From: Fimbriimonadaceae bacterium
GTDB lineage: Bacteria > Armatimonadota > Fimbriimonadia > Fimbriimonadales > Fimbriimonadaceae
Assembly (NCBI GenBank): GCA_026129685.1
Contig: JAHCHO010000001.1
Span: forward strand, 434,001 to 498,000
Reading direction: 5' to 3'
Length of the DNA stretch: 64,000 bases
The notes below the pieces were generated by a model. The model was not told the origin of the DNA and did not search any database. It saw only the letters and a list, made by a program, of their open reading frames with translations. Positions 9,481 through 16,782 of this stretch are shown here, piece by piece (the first letter of the stretch is position 1; each line of letters opens with the position of its first letter). The translations under genes and the position numbers were made by a program.

Positions 9481-10767
9481 ATGAATCGTTCCGCCGACAT
9501 CGTGCTCTACGTGGGCCACATCGCGCGCGAACTCGATGTCTCCTGCGCGCTTCGGCACCTCTTACGGCGCGACCACGGCCTCGAACTGGCGATCCGCTCG
9601 ATCAATTTCGAACCCTACGCAACGATCATCGCCCACGCCCCGCGCGTGGTCGCCTTTCCCTGGTTCAACGAGGACCAGGACGTGGCGATCCGAAAGACAC
9701 GCAAGTACTGGCCACGCGCCCTCTACGCCAACTTGGCCTACGAGCAGGTGTTTCAGAACATCAACAAGGAGGTCAAGAAACCGCACGGCTCCTTCTCTCG
9801 CGACCTCGTGTTCCATCACGCCTGGGGAGAGTTCTACCGGGAATACCTTCTCGAGTTCGGCGTCACCGACGACCGGATTCGCGTCAACGGCAATCCCAGT
9901 TACGGCCTGTACCTCGAGCCCTACCGGCGCTACTTCGACGACCGCGAAACGGTGGCCAAGGAACACGGGCTCGACCCGGTCAAGCGCTGGCTGTTCATCC
10001 CCGAAAACTACGGCGCGGCGTTCTACCCCGACGCCTACATCGAGCAGATGGTGAAGTGGGGCGCCAAGCGGGAAGAGGCCCTCGAGTACCGCGCTTTTGC
10101 CCAGAGGAGCCTGAGCGCGATGTGCCGTTGGCTGAGAGACGCCGCCGACCCGGCGCGCCTCGAGATCGTCCTGCGACCCCGCCCGTACACCCGGTACGAG
10201 GCGTTTATGCAGAAGGTCTCGGAGGCGATCGATCCGTTGCCCGCCGGTCTGCGGGTGATCCAGAAGGGCACCGTCCGCGAGTGGATTCTCGCGAGCGATT
10301 GGGTGATGACCTCCTACAGCACGAGCCTGATCGAGGCGGCGATCGCCGAGAAGCCGATCCATATGATCGTGCCCGAACCCATCCCCGAGTTCGTCCACAA
10401 CCCTTGGTACGACCTGGTGCCAAAAGTGGAAAGCGCGGAAGCCCTGAAGAACGTTGTGGCGGCCGAGTCGACGGCGAACCACGGGGCTTTGCGGGCATGG
10501 GCGACGCGGGAGATGCTGCCCGCCGGCGACCCGATCGCCAACATGGCGAACTGGCTCGCCGACCTCCATCGGATCGCCTCCGAACGCCAGGGCGCGGCCC
10601 CCCTAACGACCGGCCGGGACCGCCTCGACGCCCGGTTGCACAAACTCCTCCGAGACGTTAAGGCCTTGTCGAAAGGGAACGTGGACAAGGCGGTCGCCCA
10701 CGACCGGTTTGGGCAGGACGAGGTAAACGCCCGCACCGCCCGCTGGTCGAAGGTACTAGGGCTCTAG
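9481..10767 (+). CDS. Surface-carbohydrate biosynthesis / GT-B-like protein
   Basis: A 428-residue cytoplasmic protein with two Rossmann-like halves. The first starts ADIVLYVGHIARELDVSCAL. The second carries ASDWVMTSYSTSLIEAAI, the sugar-nucleotide-binding type block of GT-B glycosyltransferases and of proteins annotated as surface carbohydrate biosynthesis proteins. Motifs such as DDRIRVNGNPSYGLYLEPYR (cf. VTGNPR.D) and the C-terminal region fit that group. A role in capsule or surface-glycan assembly is inferred. It starts at ATG 9481, 67 bases from the divergent DUF2339 start, and has no glycan cluster around it. Confidence 0.6.
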   Translation: MNRSADIVLYVGHIARELDVSCALRHLLRRDHGLELAIRSINFEPYATIIAHAPRVVAFPWFNEDQDVAIRKTRKYWPRALYANLAYEQVFQNINKEVKKPHGSFSRDLVFHHAWGEFYREYLLEFGVTDDRIRVNGNPSYGLYLEPYRRYFDDRETVAKEHGLDPVKRWLFIPENYGAAFYPDAYIEQMVKWGAKREEALEYRAFAQRSLSAMCRWLRDAADPARLEIVLRPRPYTRYEAFMQKVSEAIDPLPAGLRVIQKGTVREWILASDWVMTSYSTSLIEAAIAEKPIHMIVPEPIPEFVHNPWYDLVPKVESAEALKNVVAAESTANHGALRAWATREMLPAGDPIANMANWLADLHRIASERQGAAPLTTGRDRLDARLHKLLRDVKALSKGNVDKAVAHDRFGQDEVNARTARWSKVLGL

Positions 10768-10768
10768 A

Positions 10769-10935
10769 TCAGTCTGGCGGACGGATCCGGATACGGCGCG
10801 GTTCAACCGTCAGGATCGCCCCTTGCCCGATGCCCTCGTCGTCGCCAAAGTCCGCTACGCGCGACACATCGTGTCCTTAGCCGCGCAACTCGGACGCGAC
10901 TCCACCCCACACAAGGAGTCGAGCAGGAACCTCAT
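10769..10935 (-). pseudogene. Remnant of a DUF5615 (PIN-like) toxin gene
   Basis: An ATG at 10935 overlaps the DUF433 stop as ATGA and encodes MRFLLDS, the usual first residues of DUF5615 PIN-like toxins. That frame ends after 26 codons. In another frame the sequence continues with VASELRG, a TAA, then GHDVSRVADFGDDEG. A jump follows to GAILTVEPRRIRIRPPD and a TGA at 10769. These pieces match the start, the LRxxGHDVxxVxD block and the VVEPxRxRIRP end of DUF5615 proteins. About half of the usual 110-120 codons are missing. So the toxin carries a frameshift, a nonsense codon and an internal deletion, while its antitoxin is intact. Confidence 0.7.
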
Positions 10936-11180
10936 TGGACGGATATCATGGGAACGACCCGCTCGTGACCCACCACTCGCTGGGAGTACGCCAGGCAAGC
11001 AAGGATGTCCTCGAGTTCGAGCCGGTCGTGGCCCTCCAGGATCGTCTCGATCGAGTCTCCCGCCGCCAGCATGCCCAATACGTGCTCCACTGCCAGACGG
11101 CGACCGCGAATGATGGGCTTTCCACCAAAGATGGCGGTGTTCACCGTGATCCTCCTCAGGAGCGCGTCCGGTTCGTGCAT
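10932..11180 (-). CDS. DUF433 antitoxin-like protein
   Basis: An 82-residue protein matching DUF433: RITVNTAIFGGKPIIRGRRL near the start, then VEHVLGMLAAGDSIETILE and LELEDILACLAYSQR. DUF433 proteins have a winged or homeodomain-like DNA-binding fold and are usually the antitoxin in front of a DUF5615 PIN-like toxin, with a 4-bp overlap. The overlap is present here but the toxin gene is decayed. A perfect palindrome touches the start codon, consistent with self-repression; no Shine-Dalgarno sequence is visible. Confidence 0.85.
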   Translation of the reverse strand: MHEPDALLRRITVNTAIFGGKPIIRGRRLAVEHVLGMLAAGDSIETILEGHDRLELEDILACLAYSQRVVGHERVVPMISVQ

Positions 11181-11197
11181 CAGACCATTTTGGTCTG
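11181..11197. promoter_or_regulatory. Palindromic operator abutting the DUF433 start codon
   Basis: CAGACCATTTTGGTCTG, 7-bp perfect arms and a 3-base centre, ends one base before the ATG at 11180. It occupies the place of a ribosome site. The likely reading is an autoregulatory operator for the antitoxin; this is inferred from position and symmetry only. Confidence 0.55.
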
Positions 11198-11265
11198 ACG
11201 CACTACCTCGCCCGCGACGTGCCGATCAGGAACGACACAGGACTCGAACCGGGTGTGATATCACC

Positions 11266-12330
11266 TCAATACTGGGTTGGCTGGCTGACCCCGCGCGCGG
11301 CCTTCATCAGGGCCTTGAAGCAGGTTGCCGCCTCTTTCGCCTGGGCGCCCGTTTCCTCGCCTCGGTACGCCTTGAGGAAGCTGCCGAAATCGCACCAAGT
11401 CGTGTGCAGGACGCCCAGCATGCGGTCGGCGATCGTCTTCGCCCCGCCCATGCGCACCGCGATCACCTGCTCCAACTGGCTCAGCGCGAAGCGCTCGTTC
11501 CGCCATGGCGAGGCCACGACCCGAAAGCCCTGGGTCGCAAACCAAGCGGGGGTCGGCGGCGCGTTCTCGTAGTGCCAGTCGCAGATCACGACGTCCTTCG
11601 GCACCAGGTTGACGGCGGGGGCGGTGTCGTTCGTGCTCGCCTCCCATTCGCCCAGACCCGTAACCTTTCCGTCGAGGAAGCGGTCGCCCCACATCCACAT
11701 CTCGCGCCCCTTGCTCTTCAAGTGATCGCGAAGCTTGGTGACCTCGCCCGCGAACAACTCGGCCTTCGGCTTGCCCTTGCATCGGGGGCAGTCGTCGTCG
11801 CCCAGGATGAACACCTCGTCCATCCCGACGTGGAACGCGTCCGCCCCAAAGGCGTCCACCATCTCGTCGATCAGGTCGAACACGACCGCGTGGACGCCCG
11901 GATGCAACGGGCAGTAGCTTCGGCAGTATATGCCCTTGTTCTTCTCGTATTTGCCGGGCGTTTCGTCGAACTCGGGATGGACGGTCAACAGCTTGCCCGT
12001 GTTCTCGGCCCAGGATTGGTGCCCCAGGAGGTTGATCTGTGGGATCAGCCGAACCTTGGCCTCCTTGCACGCCGCGGCGATTTTTTGCGCGTCCGCGACG
12101 TCAAGCCCGCCCGGCTCCGCCATTTCGGGTCGCTTGGTGAACTTGAAGTTCCAGTCCACCTCGAGGACCAGCAGGTTCGTGCCCTCCTTCGGGAGGTCGT
12201 CGCGTATGAACGCGACCAGTTGGTCCACTTGGTCCTTGGAAGGTCCCATCAGGTGCAGGCCGCGAACGGGCACCACCGGCTGCTGAAACGTCGTCATCGT
12301 CATCACCGCCAACGCCATCGTGGTCGTCAT
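11266..12330 (-). CDS. GH20-like beta-hexosaminidase domain protein
   Basis: 354 residues forming one TIM-barrel domain of the GH20 type. The diagnostic Asp171-Glu172 pair lies in FHVGMDEVF, where Glu is the acid and the preceding Asp holds the substrate acetamido group. Upstream landmarks are LIPQINLLGHQSW and TVHPEF; downstream MWMWGDRFLDGK and the ASPWRNERF tryptophan region. A four-Cys CPRCK insertion follows the catalytic pair. The N-terminus (ALAVMTMTTF) is a weak signal sequence, so secretion is uncertain. The usual N-terminal GH20b domain is absent. It is downstream of and co-directional with the DUF503 gene. Confidence 0.7.
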   Translation of the reverse strand: MTTTMALAVMTMTTFQQPVVPVRGLHLMGPSKDQVDQLVAFIRDDLPKEGTNLLVLEVDWNFKFTKRPEMAEPGGLDVADAQKIAAACKEAKVRLIPQINLLGHQSWAENTGKLLTVHPEFDETPGKYEKNKGIYCRSYCPLHPGVHAVVFDLIDEMVDAFGADAFHVGMDEVFILGDDDCPRCKGKPKAELFAGEVTKLRDHLKSKGREMWMWGDRFLDGKVTGLGEWEASTNDTAPAVNLVPKDVVICDWHYENAPPTPAWFATQGFRVVASPWRNERFALSQLEQVIAVRMGGAKTIADRMLGVLHTTWCDFGSFLKAYRGEETGAQAKEAATCFKALMKAARGVSQPTQY

Positions 12331-12363
12331 GGTCCCTCCAGTCTACCGATGCCGCACGCGCCG

Positions 12364-12654
12364 TTAGGGGATCGCGAGGACCTCGGACTCCTCCGCTTCG
12401 ACGACGACCTCGCCGTCGCCCGCCACCATGTCCGCGAGTCGCCTCACCGACTGGACCGCCACCGGCCGCGAACCGCTCACCGCGCACGCACCCACGGTCG
12501 CGACGTTCCAAAGGTCGTGGTCGTCAACCTCCGCGACACTGAGATTGAGATCACGACGCGCCCGGTCGAGCACGCTCCGTAACACCCTCCGCTTGTCCTT
12601 CAGGCTGTGCGCGCCCTCGATGCGCAGATGGAGCTTCACGGCGGCGACGAACAT
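12364..12654 (-). CDS. DUF503 (YlxP-like) protein
   Basis: A 96-residue protein with the DUF503 opening FVAAVKLHLRIEGAHSLKDKR and the following RVLRSVLDRARRDLNLSVAEV. Relatives such as YlxP are small ferredoxin-like-fold proteins often found near rbfA/infB and thought to act in ribosome or RNA metabolism; a role here is not shown. It starts at ATG 12654, divergent from flhA by 77 bases, and lies 33 bases ahead of the GH20-like gene. Confidence 0.85.
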   Translation of the reverse strand: MFVAAVKLHLRIEGAHSLKDKRRVLRSVLDRARRDLNLSVAEVDDHDLWNVATVGACAVSGSRPVAVQSVRRLADMVAGDGEVVVEAEESEVLAIP

Positions 12655-12731
12655 GCCCCATCAAACCTCAAAGCCCTGGCAAAACTGCCGATACTTGCGG
12701 ATGCGGGACCTCCCGCACGGCGACACGATCG

Positions 12732-14801
12732 ATGACCGTTCTGCAGCGCGTCCTCAAGCACACCGACCTCATGTTGGGCCTCGGCCTGTTTGCCGTGGTC
12801 GCGATGTTGGTCTTGCCGATGCCGCACTGGCTCCTGGACCTTGGTCTGGTCGCGGCGATGGCCTCCGCGCTGATCATCCTCCTGGCCGCCACCAACGTCT
12901 CCGATCCGCTCGAGTTCAGCGTGTTCCCGAGCGTCCTGCTGCTGACCACGCTCTTCCGCCTCTCTCTCAGCATCGCCGCCACGAAACTGATCCTCGGCAC
13001 GGGGGCGGCCGGGCACGTCATCGAGACGTTCGGCCGCTTCGTGATGGGCGGCGACTTCGTGGTCGGGTTCGTCGCGTTCATCATCCTGATGATCGTCCAG
13101 TTCATCGTGATCACGAACGGCGCCGGGCGCGTCGCCGAGGTGGTGGCCCGGTTTACCTTGGACGCGATGCCCGGCAAGCAGATGGCGATCGACGCCGACC
13201 TCGGAGCCGGCCTTATCGACGAGGACCAAGCCCGCGAACGCCGGAAGCACATCAAGCGCGAGGCCGACTTCTACGGCGCGATGGACGGCGCCTCCAAGTT
13301 CATCAAGGGCGACGCTATCGCCAGTATCCTCATCACGATCGTCAACATCATCGGCGGTTTCGCGGTCGGTTTCATGCGCGGCCAAGGCGACCCGATGGTG
13401 GTGCTGAGCACCTACGCCCTCCTCGCCGTCGGCGAGGGCCTGGTGTCGCAGCTCCCCGCTCTCCTCATAAGCACCGCGAGCGGCCTGATGGTCACCCGGG
13501 CGGGCCAAGAACGGAGCATGGGGACGGAGGTCGCCGCCCAGATTCTGGGCCAGCCCAAAGCGATCGGAATGGCGGGCATCACGCTGAGCCTGATGGCGTT
13601 CGTTCCCGGCTTCCCCGCCACGATCTTCCTCGGCGCGGGCGGCCTGTGCTTCTTCGCCTACAAGGTCCTGAGCGTGAACCCGGGCAAGGTCCTGCCCAAG
13701 GACGGCAAGGACAAGTCCAAGCCGGGTCAGGAGACCAAGCCCTCGCCGCACGCCCCGGAGAGCCCCGTCGCCGTCCTGCCGCCGCTCAATCCGGTCGAGA
13801 TCGAGATCGGCCACGGCCTGACCCGGCTAGCCGACGTTCGGGTCGGCGGCGACCTTTCGGATCGCGTCAAGGCCACCCGCAGCCAGATCGCCGTCGAACT
13901 CGGCTACATCATGCCGACGGTCCGCATCCGCGACAGCGTCCACCTCGCTCCCCGCGAGTACGTCATCAAGGTGCGGGGCGAGGAGGTCGCCCGGGGAGAG
14001 ATCGTGCCCGACGGGTGCCTCGCGGTGGATTCGGGGGCCGTCCTCAACCCGGTCTCGGGAACGCCGACCAAGGATCCCGTGTTCGGCCTCGATGCCCTCT
14101 GGATTCCCGAGAACCGACGCGAGCAGGCCGAACGGTCCGGGTACACCGTGATCGAACCCAGTGCGGTCGTCTCGACGCACCTGAGCGAAATCGTCAAGCA
14201 GTACGCCGCCGAGCTTTTGAGCCGCCAGGACGTGCTCCTGCTCCTGGACAAGGCGAAGGAAGAGAACAAGGCGGTCGTCGAAGAACTCATCCCGAATGTC
14301 CTCAATCTGGGCGACGTCCAGAAGGTCCTTCAGCACCTCCTGCGCGAACGGGTGCCGATCCGCGACCTTGTCACCATTCTCGAGACGATGGCCGACTACG
14401 GCGCCCGGGTCAAGGACCCCGAACAACTCGGCGAACTCGTCCGCTCGGCGATCGCCCGCACCATCACTCGGCAGTTCATCGACCACGAGAACAAGATGTA
14501 CTGCGTGACCCTCGAGCCGACCTTGGAACGCGAACTCGTGGACGCGGTCAGCCTCACGACGGGCGGGTCCGTCCTGGTGCTCGACCCGGAACGACAGCGG
14601 GACTTCGTTCACAAGCTGACCGTCGAGACGGAACGGGCGATCGGGCAAGGCTACAACGCCGTCCTCCTCTGCTCTTCTCAGTTGCGGTTGCCGCTGCGTC
14701 GGCTTCTCGAGCGCTACCTACCTACCCTACACGTGCTGGCCTACAACGAGGTCGCGCCCAAGGCGGACGTGGAGTTCGTCGGTCAGGTCCGCGCGGCTTA
14801 G
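12732..14801 (+). CDS. flhA: Flagellar biosynthesis protein FlhA
   Basis: 689 residues, the normal FlhA length. The N-terminal half has eight predicted membrane helices with the strongly conserved LLLTTLFRLSLSIAATKLIL, the FHIPEP-type linker region (VEVVARFTLDAMPGKQMAID, DADLGAGLIDEDQA, FYGAMDGASKFIKGDAIA), and a cytoplasmic C-terminal domain that acts as the nonameric export-gate docking ring for chaperone-substrate complexes. Ends VLAYNEVAPKADVEFVGQV as in FlhA. No other flagellar gene is in the window. It converges on the amidase gene with a 4-bp stop overlap. Confidence 0.97.
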   Translation: MTVLQRVLKHTDLMLGLGLFAVVAMLVLPMPHWLLDLGLVAAMASALIILLAATNVSDPLEFSVFPSVLLLTTLFRLSLSIAATKLILGTGAAGHVIETFGRFVMGGDFVVGFVAFIILMIVQFIVITNGAGRVAEVVARFTLDAMPGKQMAIDADLGAGLIDEDQARERRKHIKREADFYGAMDGASKFIKGDAIASILITIVNIIGGFAVGFMRGQGDPMVVLSTYALLAVGEGLVSQLPALLISTASGLMVTRAGQERSMGTEVAAQILGQPKAIGMAGITLSLMAFVPGFPATIFLGAGGLCFFAYKVLSVNPGKVLPKDGKDKSKPGQETKPSPHAPESPVAVLPPLNPVEIEIGHGLTRLADVRVGGDLSDRVKATRSQIAVELGYIMPTVRIRDSVHLAPREYVIKVRGEEVARGEIVPDGCLAVDSGAVLNPVSGTPTKDPVFGLDALWIPENRREQAERSGYTVIEPSAVVSTHLSEIVKQYAAELLSRQDVLLLLDKAKEENKAVVEELIPNVLNLGDVQKVLQHLLRERVPIRDLVTILETMADYGARVKDPEQLGELVRSAIARTITRQFIDHENKMYCVTLEPTLERELVDAVSLTTGGSVLVLDPERQRDFVHKLTVETERAIGQGYNAVLLCSSQLRLPLRRLLERYLPTLHVLAYNEVAPKADVEFVGQVRAA

Positions 14802-16447
14802 GGCACCAGGTTGGGGTGAGACTTGTGGAACCCGGTCGCCTCTTGAACGACCCGGGCGCAGGCCAGGATCGTCGCTTCATCGTACAGCCTGCCGACGAAC
14901 GAGACGGACCGTTGCCTTCCCTGCGCGTCGAGCCCGAACGGGAGTAGGAGTTGCGGATGACCCGTTAGGTTGGTGACGAAGAGCGTCGCGCCTCCCCGCT
15001 CGGGAGCGACGAACAGGTCGAAGTCCCCGAATCGTTCTTCGAACGACCGCATCGCCAAGCGACGGCCACGCTGGGCTTGGAGGTACTCGACGGCCGGAAC
15101 GTAGCGGTTCGACCGATAGGTGAGGGGCCACGAGCTGTTGCGAAGCTGGTCGATCTCGTCGCCCCGGGTAAACGCGTCAAAGGCCGCCGCCGCCTCCACT
15201 CCGAGGATGACGCCCACCCCCTCCGGCAACGGATCGAACGCGATGGGAGCCAGTTTCGCCCCCGTCGCCCGAAGCGGGGCGAGGCACTCCTCGTAGACGT
15301 CGCCAAGGACCCCGATTCTCAGGCGCTTGAAGTCCGGGTCGGGGCGGTAGTGAAACGGCCGATCCACCGCGCTGATGTCTCGGGGGTCGCTCCCGTGCAG
15401 AGCGGCCAAGACCAGCGCGCAGTCCTCGACCTCCCGGCAGATCGTCCCCACCTTGTCCATGGTCCAACTCACCGCCATCGCCCCCGCTCGACTGATCCGG
15501 CCGTAGGTGGGCCTCAACCCTGTCACCCGGCACTGGTGCGAGGGCGAGACGATCGAACCCAACGTCTCGGTGCCGACCGAGAAGGCGCAGAGACCCGCCG
15601 CCGTCGCGCACGCGCTTCCCGCCGACGAACCGCTCGATCCCTGATCGAGGTTCCAAGGGTTGTTCGTTCGGCCCCTGAACCATACGTCTCCCATCGCGAG
15701 CGCGCCGAGGCTGAACTTGCCGAGCATGACGGCGCCGGCGCGGTCGAGACGGGTGACGACGGTGGCCTCGTCGTCGAGGATGCGCCCTTGATAGGGGTCG
15801 GCGCCCCACGTCGTGGGGACGCCCTTGGTGGCAAACAGGTCTTTGATGGCATAGGGCAGTCCGTGCAGAGGTCCGCGGTATTGGCCCTTGGCAATCTCGT
15901 TCTCCGCCGCGCGAGCCTGCCTCATGGCAAGCTCGGGCGTGAGGGTGACCACGCACCGGAGTTTCGGATCGTACCGTTCGAGCCGCTCCAGGTAGAGCCG
16001 GGTCAGATCGACCGGCGACAGACGCTTCGAACGAACCAGCGCGGCCACTTCGCGCGCCGAGAGGAAGGGCAACTTGTCCGCTTCGAGCGACAGCTTGCCG
16101 ACATCGACCCTGGTGGTGCGGACGCCGGTACCGGGACGCCCCCCGGGAACCCTCCCTTGCGGCACAAACGGCAGGGGTGGCTCGACCGTGTAGTCGATCG
16201 GGAGCGAGCGCACGTTGGCGAATCCGCGACCCAAGCCCTGGACGCTCCGGAGGATGGCCCGACGCTCATCGTCCGTGAACTCAACGCCGGCGATCCGCTC
16301 GGCCCCCTTCAGGTCGTCCAAGGTGAGCGCACGGTCGGCGGGAGGGTCCTGAAGCGCCATGGCTGCCGAGGGGAAAGGAGCAAGGGCGCCCACCGCCAGC
16401 GCGGCGCGGAGGAACTCCTTTCGAGAAAGATCGCCGTCGAAACCCAT
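14798..16447 (-). CDS. Amidase signature family enzyme, probably exported
   Basis: 549 residues. The amidase signature core runs from about residue 125 with the Ser-cisSer-Lys triad: Lys202 in YAIKDLF, the Gly/Ser-rich loop GSSGSSAGSA at 270-279 carrying the cis-Ser, and Ser298 in GTETLGSI as nucleophile. It hydrolyses C-N bonds; the substrate is unknown. The N-terminus LSRKEFLRAALAVGALAP resembles a twin-arginine-like 'SRKEFLRA' anchor although only one Arg precedes the Lys. An extra 60-residue segment precedes the core. GatA is unlikely because of this leader and the lack of gatB/gatC. Confidence 0.85.
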   Translation of the reverse strand: MGFDGDLSRKEFLRAALAVGALAPFPSAAMALQDPPADRALTLDDLKGAERIAGVEFTDDERRAILRSVQGLGRGFANVRSLPIDYTVEPPLPFVPQGRVPGGRPGTGVRTTRVDVGKLSLEADKLPFLSAREVAALVRSKRLSPVDLTRLYLERLERYDPKLRCVVTLTPELAMRQARAAENEIAKGQYRGPLHGLPYAIKDLFATKGVPTTWGADPYQGRILDDEATVVTRLDRAGAVMLGKFSLGALAMGDVWFRGRTNNPWNLDQGSSGSSAGSACATAAGLCAFSVGTETLGSIVSPSHQCRVTGLRPTYGRISRAGAMAVSWTMDKVGTICREVEDCALVLAALHGSDPRDISAVDRPFHYRPDPDFKRLRIGVLGDVYEECLAPLRATGAKLAPIAFDPLPEGVGVILGVEAAAAFDAFTRGDEIDQLRNSSWPLTYRSNRYVPAVEYLQAQRGRRLAMRSFEERFGDFDLFVAPERGGATLFVTNLTGHPQLLLPFGLDAQGRQRSVSFVGRLYDEATILACARVVQEATGFHKSHPNLVP

Positions 16448-16491
16448 GTCCCAGAGGTTTCGCGGCGGGACGGCGTGGTCCCTGCCCCGCC

Positions 16492-16668
16492 CTACTCGGA
16501 CAACGACTCTTCCATCCGGGCTTCGAGTTCGTCGAGCCGGTCGTCCACGCGCCGCTGCAACCGATCCGGCTCCTGCGCCTCACGAATCTCCATGACGCGG
16601 CGGAACAGGACCACCGAGAGGAACGTGGTGAGGCCCGTCAAGAACAGGAGCTTCGGCGTAAGCTTCAC
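16492..16668 (-). CDS. Small single-pass membrane protein with coiled-coil tail
   Basis: A 58-codon frame starting at GTG 16668: VKLTPKLLFLTGLTTFLSVV forms one membrane helix, followed by a charged coiled coil ending DELEARMEESLSE and TAG. The hydrophobic-then-heptad pattern and its fit between the terminator and the amidase gene (45 bases upstream of it, same strand) suggest a real gene. The ribosome site is weak (AGGA directly before the start). The function is unknown. Confidence 0.45.
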   Translation of the reverse strand: MKLTPKLLFLTGLTTFLSVVLFRRVMEIREAQEPDRLQRRVDDRLDELEARMEESLSE

Positions 16669-16731
16669 GTCCTGCGTTGTACCCCTTCCGGGGCCGAGCG
16701 TGAAAGCGTGGGTGGGACCCCGGACGCGAAG

Positions 16732-16761
16732 AGGGGGCGTCGGCCTGAGCCGACACCCCCT
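16732..16761 (-). terminator. Hairpin terminator after the giant SBBP-repeat gene
   Basis: Plus-strand AGGGGGCGTCGGC pairs with GCCGACACCCCCT (one C/A mismatch) around a 4-base loop, 21 bases past the stop at 16783. A long T-run is absent, so the strength is uncertain. Confidence 0.65.
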
Positions 16762-16782
16762 CCGTCTGCGAGATGATTTTCG

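Noticed and set aside
9414-9500. Longer start for the DUF2339 protein
   Set aside because: It would overlap the divergent gene's start at 9481, and GTG 9413 has its own GGGGGTGG ribosome site.
11255-11264. Palindrome GTGATATCAC near the end of the GH20-like gene
   Set aside because: A 10-bp symmetric word at a gene's 3' side with no promoter or regulator context; could be chance.
12428-14947. Plus-strand frame of 839 codons and long frames opposite it
   Set aside because: It is the wrong frame of flhA, rich in Arg/Pro/Gly, while the frame at 12732-14801 gives a complete FlhA.
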